Positions 33,201-42,200 of a stretch of DNA of 60,000 nucleotides are shown here, one piece after another. The notes below the pieces were generated by a model. It saw nothing but the letters and a program-made list of their open reading frames with translations. It ran no database searches and was not told where the DNA came from. The stretch is from contig NC_087068.1 of the NCBI RefSeq assembly GCF_963678635.1, forward strand, positions 15,071,872-15,131,871. The letters are read 5' to 3'. Each line of letters begins with the position of its first letter. Within the stretch, counting starts at the first letter, position 1. Made by a program: the position numbers and the translations under genes. This DNA comes from Symsagittifera roscoffensis. Its lineage: Eukaryota; Xenacoelomorpha; Acoela; Convolutidae.

Positions 33201-36200
33201 ATGGTTGTCTACGTAAACTGTCTGCTTAGTTTCCGAATTGGATATACCACCTTGCATTTATCCTACATGGAACTCGTGGACACTATATACACAGAACATG
33301 TAATTTTTCCAAAAACGATTTTACTGAAAAGTTTTATTTCATCTACTTATTGGCTGGCGGTTTTATTTCTGTCGGCTGTTCTACCTAATTTTTTGTTGAG
33401 CACAAAGTTTCGGTTCTTTTTTTAAGATCGACTAAAATCTGGCTCCATTTTTTCGATTGCTTATAATACATCCCACAAAGTCGTCTATAAAAACTTAAAT
33501 AAATTTATACATGAAAGAAAAACTCTTTTTTTTTCTCATTTTTTAAAATATTTGTTTTTCTATCTCCTTATTCAATTTTTTTGTAGTTCGAAGTCATTTA
33601 TGCTAGTTAAGCTTCGCCTGTGTTGAAAAATGTTTTAATTTTTCAGGATTCGAAAGTGAACGCAGAGAAAGCTAAACTAGAGCTTGATAGAAGTTCATTC
33701 AAAGGCAGAAATCTCAATGTGCGTCTCGCATCTCAGAGCTCTGTCATCAAAGTGTCCAATCTGGGAGATTTTGTCACAAACGAACTACTGCGTATGTACT
33801 TACATACTACTTTCATTATGATATGTCACCGAGTGTATATGAAAGGCCCGCTTCGATTTGGATAAATCCACTAACCTGTTTTTTCCCGCCGACAATGTTG
33901 TGCCGTAATACGGTTTGATGAAGAAAGAAAATATATTAACTTGGACAGCTCTTAACTTACAGGATAGTTTTATACTGAATTTGTTCACAGGAGATGCATT
34001 TGAAGCTTTTGGGGAACTTGAGCGCGTATGTGTGGCTTGTAGTTATAACCTCAAGCCTTTGGGATATGGTTTTGTGGAGTTTTCGAACAAGAAACGAGCT
34101 GAACTGGCCATCCGCAAAATAAACGAGAATCCATTCGTTCTCACAAAGTAGGTTTTTTTGTCAAATCGGCTTAATTAGAAATGTTTCCGATTATTGAACG
34201 ACATGACGTTTGTTATGTATTAGGTCGGTTAAACCAATTAGCGTGAAACCCCTCGAGGACAATGACGAGGAAGACGGAATCAGCTTGAAGACGATTAGAC
34301 CGTCGCAGATGATGGCAATGTAAGTTATAATTAATTTCTATAGTGAGCTCAAAATTCTAGGTTTTATGAAACCATTTTTGTGTCCTGTCCTAATATAAAC
34401 TTAGTTCGAATGAACTTTTTCGACACTCCATGACCTCACAGTTTTCATTCAGGGAGCTTTCTGAGAGACCTCGTTTCTTAGAAGAGGGAACTTTCGAGTA
34501 TGACGTCGCAATGAAGTGGAAGATGCAATACATGTTCGAGGAACGCCAGCGGGAGTACCTGGAGCAACAGCTAGAGGAGTCCAGAGCGAGACTAGAGCTG
34601 GAAGTGGAGGACATGTACAAAAACCACAAGTCTTGGGTTCTGAGAGAGGAGTTGAGACGTCGACAAGATGTGAGTTGACAGTTAGGCTTGCGATCAGCAA
34701 GTGGTTTCAAATCGGAACATACTTTTTTTTCTTACGGAATCTCTGAGGTGAATAACAAGGAGACGGGTCTGATCCAGACAGTGACCTAAATAGGCAATTA
34801 TGAGAGACAGTAAAGCAAACCAACAGTAAAGCAGAATCAAGGCATACAATTAGAAGGAAATTATTCGCCTTACATTGAATCACTATTTGTTACAGCTGTT
34901 ACTCGTTATTTTTTACGTTCGATTTGTTCGATTTTACGTTCGGTTTCAATTATCCACCGAAATGTTTTCAAATTGTTTGTTTTGCTTGTTATTAAGTCAC
35001 TGTCTAGACCAGACTCGCCTCCTTGTCATTCACCATCTCTGAATTATTTTCTCAAATATGTCGTTTTGTCAACCAGCTGACACCTTGTATCAATTGAGCC
35101 ATCCCCATGCCCGCGTGTGGGGGGGGGGGAGCTCAATAGGAAATTAGGCACGTTTCTAACTACTTTTATTTTATGAAACTATGAGGCATGTTCTCCAACG
35201 ATTGTGTAACACCAAAATTTACTATATGCCAAAATTTAAAAAAAAAATAGAGTGAAAAAATCACTAAAATTGATGCATTCAAAGCCGACTTTTTTCTGTC
35301 TCAAGCGAACAAAGTATACTGTTTCGTACAATTATCGTGATGCGGAGAACAGTTTTTGCCATTCACATACAAAGTTATAGCACCACCTAGGGTAACTTGC
35401 TTTCCTCAAAGCAACTTCGTAATTTTTTCTTAGTATCTTGTTTTTTCTTTTTCAATTTAATTGATCCGGCACTTCAAATATACGGTGTAGTCGAAATTAA
35501 ATGCCAGTTGTTTTTTATGCTGGTTGTCATTTTACCAACTCGGTTTTGGCATAATTTCAGCTCCGTGTTTTCTCTAGCGAGCTAAGAGTGTGAATAAGTT
35601 GAAGTTGATTTTGAATGTGATGTTGAAATCTTTGATGTTCAAATGTGAATAGTTTGAAGTTGAAGTCTTTGAAGTTGATTTCGAATGTGCTTAGGAGTTG
35701 GAACGTCTGGAGAAATTCAAGAGTTCGGATTCGATGTTGGAGACGAAAAGGGCGTACTTGGACAGGGCGGCACAGGCGCGAGAGGAGCAGTTTCGAATGG
35801 AGGAGGAGAACTTTATGAAACACCAGGAGCAGCTGAGACGCAATGCAGAGGTGCACCTGGTCCAGCAGATGGCAGAACCACAAAGTCCTGATTACGATGT
35901 AAGCTATTATTGTATCCACACAAGCGCAGTGAAGTCTGATACTACAAGGCCACTTTTTTCCAACCTCAGTCGCAATTATATAAGTGCTACTAAGGTGGCA
36001 TCTTTACATTCACAAAATGGCGGAAAGGCCGGTGCTTTACTTTACTATACGGCCTCCGAAAGTTTCAGTGGGGGAATCTTTGACCCATTTTTAGATTTTT
36101 TCATTTTCTCAAAAGTTACCTTAATTTTTGTCAAATATGAGAGTTCAGTCAAAATAACGTGTTATAGGGATCTCTCCTGCAGAAGCTGCCACGCCCTTGT

Positions 36201-39200
36201 TCATGTAGACAAAGTGTTATGGCTTCGGAAAATGTGCTAATTCTGAATTTTTCATCCTGTTTCATGGAAATTTTTCTCTTTCCTCGAAAACTACCCTAAC
36301 AAAAATCGGAGATCAAGGGTTCAATGATAAGAACTGATGCTAGGAATCCGCATTGCATACACGTATACACCCGACCGAATGTTTTATAAAAAAAAGGTAT
36401 AGCCAATGAAATTCTCTAATTTTGAAGTTTTGACCGTTGTTGGAAGCTTGAATTTTCTCTAAAACTACCAGGCCAAACCTGCGATTAAGGGTTCAATCGA
36501 AAGCACAAGATCTAGGGGTATTTCCTGCATCAGGGAATCATCTTGGTTTTGATTAGGAATCCGCTATGGACTAAAGATTTATTTGACCTTTTTACCGACC
36601 CTTTTGTGGACAGTTTCCCAAAAACGACCGTGCCAATTCTTGAAATTAGGAAATCTTTCCAAATACGATCTGAAGCATTGAAAGTACGATCTGTACCATT
36701 GGAAATTACATAGCATCTGTTCTCTGGTTTACTTTTGGCTAGTATTTGCCCGTCGTTAAGAGTCGGCGGCTGAGAAGGAAGGCTGTTAGACTCGAAATCT
36801 CGTGGTTGCTGGTTCGAATCTGACACAGATCAAAAGTTTATTGATTCGAGGCTTATTTATTCTTTTTATTATTTCGCTTCAAAGAGTCGCTTTTCTGTCG
36901 TTCTCTTGCTAGTGTTTGCAAAGCGCAACCCCTCCTGTGTTTAAGATTTTTAAGCGACCATAGCGCAGATGCTTGTGGTATTGTACGAGTTAACAGGCGT
37001 TGTGGTATATTACGAGTTAAGTTTTTTCCAATCATTTTATGATCATTTTTCGGCCCTTTTGCTGCATAGTATTGGCAATTTATAGCGTGTGTTCCCAGCT
37101 TTGAGATTGGTAAGTGTTTTGGTTCTTTAAGAGTAGCATTAAGTGTTTTTATGGCAGCATAGCTGGATGCTCGAGGCATGTGGTTCGATTCCCGCAAAGG
37201 ACATTTAATGTTCAATTTTTTGTTTTGCTTTTTCCCTTTTTCATATTTCGAAAGCTTGTTCCTGGCGTTTTGTAGCGTTTGATTGAAGCAGTTTAGCCTC
37301 TTGGTCTTGATAACAAATTTAATGGTGCAGTTACATACAACTCTTAATTAATTAAGAAAATGGCCCTTAATAGGGTATCCTTTTGAACAAATACAAATAT
37401 AGAATAGAAACTGTCAATGAATTTAGTGAACTCACTTCTATACGTATAAGTCACGTTGATTTTGTTCTTCTTTTTTTTCCGACTTTCGATACAAAAGTAA
37501 CGGAATATTTGTGCTCGGGGTGGGTTTTTTTCTTCAGACAATTTTCGACTTTTTAACTAGCCATTTTTGACGGAATTTTTTCTATATCATTCAAAAGGTA
37601 TTGTTGTCTTGAGCTTAAATTTGAAACGATATTTCACCTGTGATCATTTTTTGTAAAGTTATGGGGGTTTAAAGATTGCCGTTTTGGCCAATTTGGGACA
37701 ATTAACTCGCGATATATTTCGCGCTAATAACGCGTAAGCGGATATTTAATCCGCCTTAGATATCGTTCCAAATTGGTTGAAAGAAGCTTATTTGCAATAA
37801 TTGATTTGTAACAAGGAGCGAAGTCTATCCTTTTGTACTTTATATGGCGTGTGGGGTGATGATTTTCAAAAAAAATTCAAATTTAAGAAAGAACATTTTC
37901 ATTTTATTTTATTAATTTTTTTTGTATGTTATTACTGCTCCATAAACCTTAAAAGACAGTCAGAACATTCAGGGCTTGGCCTTGATACGAGCAGTCTTGT
38001 TTTAATTTCTAATTTCAATTCAAATTAATTTGCGATTTTGCTCGCCAATTACGAAAGAGTTAATGGCCCAAAAACGTGAACGAATTCTCGTTCCGAAAGT
38101 GGATTTTAGTTATTAGATTAATCAGCGGCAGAGAACACCTATCTCGTTATCCAGTTTTCTGTCAATGGGTCAATTATATATTGTTTTTGAACTTTTGTTG
38201 AGACCATATATTTTTTACTTTCGAAAAATATTTTTTGTTTTCGTGTTCATTGACTCTTTCCAATTGTCTGACTATATTTTAAATTCTAGCAATTGAGATA
38301 ATAAAGATGTTTTGTTACCTACAATAATACCAAGAAATTTATATCGTTCAGCTGTTTAGATCCCATACGGAGGAGGTTCGCGTGGTCGCACAGGTGGAAT
38401 GGGAAGATCCTCGGTGGCTCAGAGGTACCAGGAGTATGACTCACCCCGAGTAAGTAGAAATCATGTAGATGGTCTATGAGAAGAAGTTCAAAAGTGATAA
38501 TACTCAGTTTATGTTTCAGAGTAACAACTACATCGCCCTGGAGGTAGAATAATTGTGCATGTCTGACTGATTGTTATCTGTTGTAAAGCGTTTTTCCCAG
38601 CTTATGTTTGTTCCACTCATTCAGAATTTTGTTAAATATGGCAATTTTTTGTTAAATATCCCTATCTGATTTTACAGATGAGTGTATCGAAATTTCAAAA
38701 TGGCTCTTGCAGTCTGAAATAGGGGGTTTAGGAAATTAGACGACAAGCAAATTAGACGATCATAAAATAACGAAATTTAGACAATAACTTGCGTGAAATT
38801 TGTTTACAGACTTAAATTATCTTTTGGCTGAGTAAATACTGGTTGTCCAATTTAGACAATAACTTGCGAGCAAATTGCGTGAAATTTGTTAAAAGACTTA
38901 AATTAAATTTTGTAAATACTGGTTGTCCGTGAATTCCGTTTCTTTACGGTCGTCTAATTTCTTGTCGTCTAATTTCCTAGGCACCGAAATTTAGCTACCA
39001 ATAAATTTGGTTGTTTTGACTATTTAATGAATGAAATTACTGATCATTAGTGAAATCAGAAAGAGTAAAATAAAATCAAAGACTAAATGAAAGACACTGT
39101 TGAAAATTTATTTATCGTGGGCCATAACGAATAAGTGGTCAGGTGTGTTTTGTCTATGGTTTTTCTGCTGTAAAAAAGTTTGGTTGCCGTAAAAAGCTGA

Positions 39201-42200
39201 GTACGAAACAGCAGAACATGAAAAAAATACTTGAACAAACTTAATGAATTCTTGGCAAGACAATTTGTTATAGCAACCGGTTAAGCTTACGTATTACGAC
39301 ATCGAAGAACTATCATGTGTCATGGGCTGTAGATATTTTCTCGAAGATCTGTAAATCAGCCGTTGTCTCCCAAAGATTCGTTGTCTCCCAATGACTTGCT
39401 GACAAGCTAGAATCAAAATTACAAATCATTTGACCCAATAATACAAGACAACTGATTGCATTAATTTTGATTCAAGGTCATAATGTGTTTTTGCGATTAG
39501 ATTTGTATCACCCTGTTGCTGTTGTAGTTGATGGGAGGTGGCGCTGGTGGCGGATCTAGTCTGGAGTACGGGGCGGCTGCCTCTGTGATGAAAGCACGAT
39601 CGATCGGCATGGGAGGGGGAGGTCAGACTCAGTTGGGGGGACTTGGAGGAGGACTTGGTCCCAGTCAGATGAGCGGAGGGGGCATGGTAAGTACCAGACT
39701 GGTTAGCGAAGGCAGACAAGAAGAGATTGGTGGGTGATGATGATTAGTCAGATTTTCGTTTCTACAATTGCCTTTGTGGACTGAATTGAATTGATTTCCA
39801 GATGAATCATGCTCTAATAATTTCGATAGAATGGAGAAAATCGAATAGAAAAGCGTTTCACGGACATAACAAAACAAAGCGTACGCTTCTGTTTTGTTGT
39901 TCTATCGTCAATTTTAATCATAAGGTGGTGTGTGTGTGTGATCATTTGATTGGGAGATATGGAACATTAAGAAGGCATTTGGTATTGGTTGGAGAACTGA
40001 GAGATGGTCATGGTAAAAATTTTGGTGCTCTGGAATTTTGGTAGTCAAGTATACATGGTACCAGAAAATTCTGGGTTTGTGATATCGAAATAGTCGTCTT
40101 ATATAAAGATGTTTGTATCTGAACGAACTCTGAGACGAAATATGGAAAATACTTGAGTTTGTCTTGAAGGATTCGGTAGTTCAATGGAACATAGTGAACG
40201 AAAAAAGAGAGTTCATTCACAAAAATAGTTTAGAGGTATTTCAGGCCATGGTGAAGCTAGGTTATAAGTTAGCTTCAAAAAAACTCAAAATAAAACACAA
40301 AATTTAAAAAAATATATCAAAATATAAAAAGTTAGGGATGGTCTAGTTATAAAATTGAGTCTGTTAAAATGTGTTTGGTATGAATTTTGGTAGATCAGAA
40401 GATGAAATACAGGATCGCCGTGATAATGCACACCTGTTCGATTAGCCAGTATATAACATAACTTAGATAGGATATTATATGCGGTAAACAACAAATATAT
40501 TAGTGCAAAAGCATTAATACCAACAGTCTGTAGCATATCAAGTTCAGAATGAGCCTTTTTTTACTATCAGCTGAATGACTCCGTGGTTAGGTGATGGCTA
40601 GATGTATTACTATAGGATTCCAGTTCTTTGGATTATTAAGCAAGATTTTGTAAAAAAAAAATTGGCAGTTTGACTAAGAGATGGGAGAATGACTCATCAG
40701 GGAGACTTTGATGAGATATAGTGATACGTGATCAAAAGGTAAAGATAAAATAACAGCATCATAAATAATAATTATACGTATATTCTATAGCGCTTTCAGA
40801 AATTTAAGGTATCAGCTAATCAGGTAATAAGGGTAATCAGATTTTAAACGGTAAGTTGAGATAGGCAGAGGTTAGCGAGGAAAAACATAAAAAAGGAATT
40901 TTTTAGCTGTTTTTCAATGCTTCGGTAGTGGTAACAATACCGATTTAGACGCAGAAAAATAAGTTGATAGTAAGCTTTGGTTAGTTTGAGAACTTCTGAG
41001 GTTAAAATGAAGATAGAAAAATGCGAAGAAAGCAGTATTGAGCAGAGTCATTTTACGTCTAAAGGGTAATATTGAGCTCGATTTACAGCTAAAAAGGGGA
41101 GGGGAGGTTCATACCATATTTTGAAGTTAAACTAACTGATAAATTACGGGCCACGTTCCTTCACAGTGAGTTGCTGTTTTCGAACTGTGTAACTAACTGC
41201 TGTTTGATTGTCTGAAAGTTAGATACCAGTTCGGAAGCATTTTGATGTTTAAAGGGAACGTGCCATTAGTACTAATTCAAACGACACGCAGTTAAGGGGG
41301 TAGTCTTCTGGTCCAAATCTGTATTCCGAACTTTTTCACGCAGAAAAAAAAATTTAGTTTTTTTAGTGAAAAAAAACGGAAGTGATTTTCACTTATATTG
41401 GTCCTGATGATTTTTGATTTTTTGTTTGATTAATAGTCGATGAAGGTAGTTTAGACTCGTTTATAGGTTGCGAAGATTTTTGTTGAGGAAAAGTTTTAAA
41501 CTTGTTCAGACTTGTATTTACTTTTTGCTGTTTGGCCATCTATGTTTTCTTTGAAATCTGTAAGTTGAGATTGGAATCCGTCACCGTTTTGAACTTATTT
41601 TTTTTTTGCTAAAAGGTAGGCAAAGTACGTTCTCCAATAACAAAAGTGGAAGCGATGCAAAAAAAATTGATCCTTTTCAGTTTCGAATTTGTATTGTGTT
41701 TTAGGAACTCCCAGCCGAATAATTTAGTTACTTATTGACCCAGTTTTTTTTTCAATTGGTTTTGTTCCTTAAGAGTCGATGAACGTTGTTCAGACTATTA
41801 GATAGGTCGCCATGGTTTTTTTCTGGAAAGTCTTCAAATTATTTCAGGCTCAATTTTGCTTTTTTGCGGTTTGACTTTGATTTGTTGTTAAGTTTAGTTA
41901 TTTCCTTGGTGAAAATGAAGGCAAACTCCACTATCGAACTGTAAAAATGTAAAGATCACGAAAAATGTGATGTACTTCTTTTTTTTCAGATTTCCCAGCA
42001 AAATATGAAATTTTACTTGTTGATCCTGTTTTCTCTATTAGGGATAATTTAAAAAAAATAGCGCTAATCATACAATTTCAAAGAGCTTTATGTGCATTTA
42101 TTTTTTCTTTGAAACTTGAAAGTTGATATTTTTTCAAAAAAAAATGTCTTTTGTTACTGTCATTCATTGACGCTTTTCCAACTGTCTGATGGCTGTTTTT

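Larger units (their letters stand above)
30648..33646 (+). other. DBHS intron 2 (3.0 kb)
   Basis: AT-rich intron with two copies of an interspersed ~400-bp repeat (30,960-31,640), two tRNA-derived modules (31,921 and 32,621), a 37-bp doubled unit at 32,111-32,186 (tcataatt...), and two copies of a CTTGCGATAAGCAAG hairpin motif with shared tactagacttttt (32,391 and 32,503). No coding exon is recognised. Confidence 0.7.
35899..38359 (+). other. DBHS intron 7 (2.5 kb)
   Basis: It contains two tRNA-derived modules (36,755 and 37,148) and a copy of the interspersed intron repeat near 38,040-38,290. No exon is recognised; ORFs here lack family similarity. Confidence 0.6.

Noticed and set aside
39802-40044. 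ORF after an acceptor-like tttccag as another DBHS exon
   Set aside because: Composition does not fit a DBHS tail, and exon 11 already closes the frame in phase.
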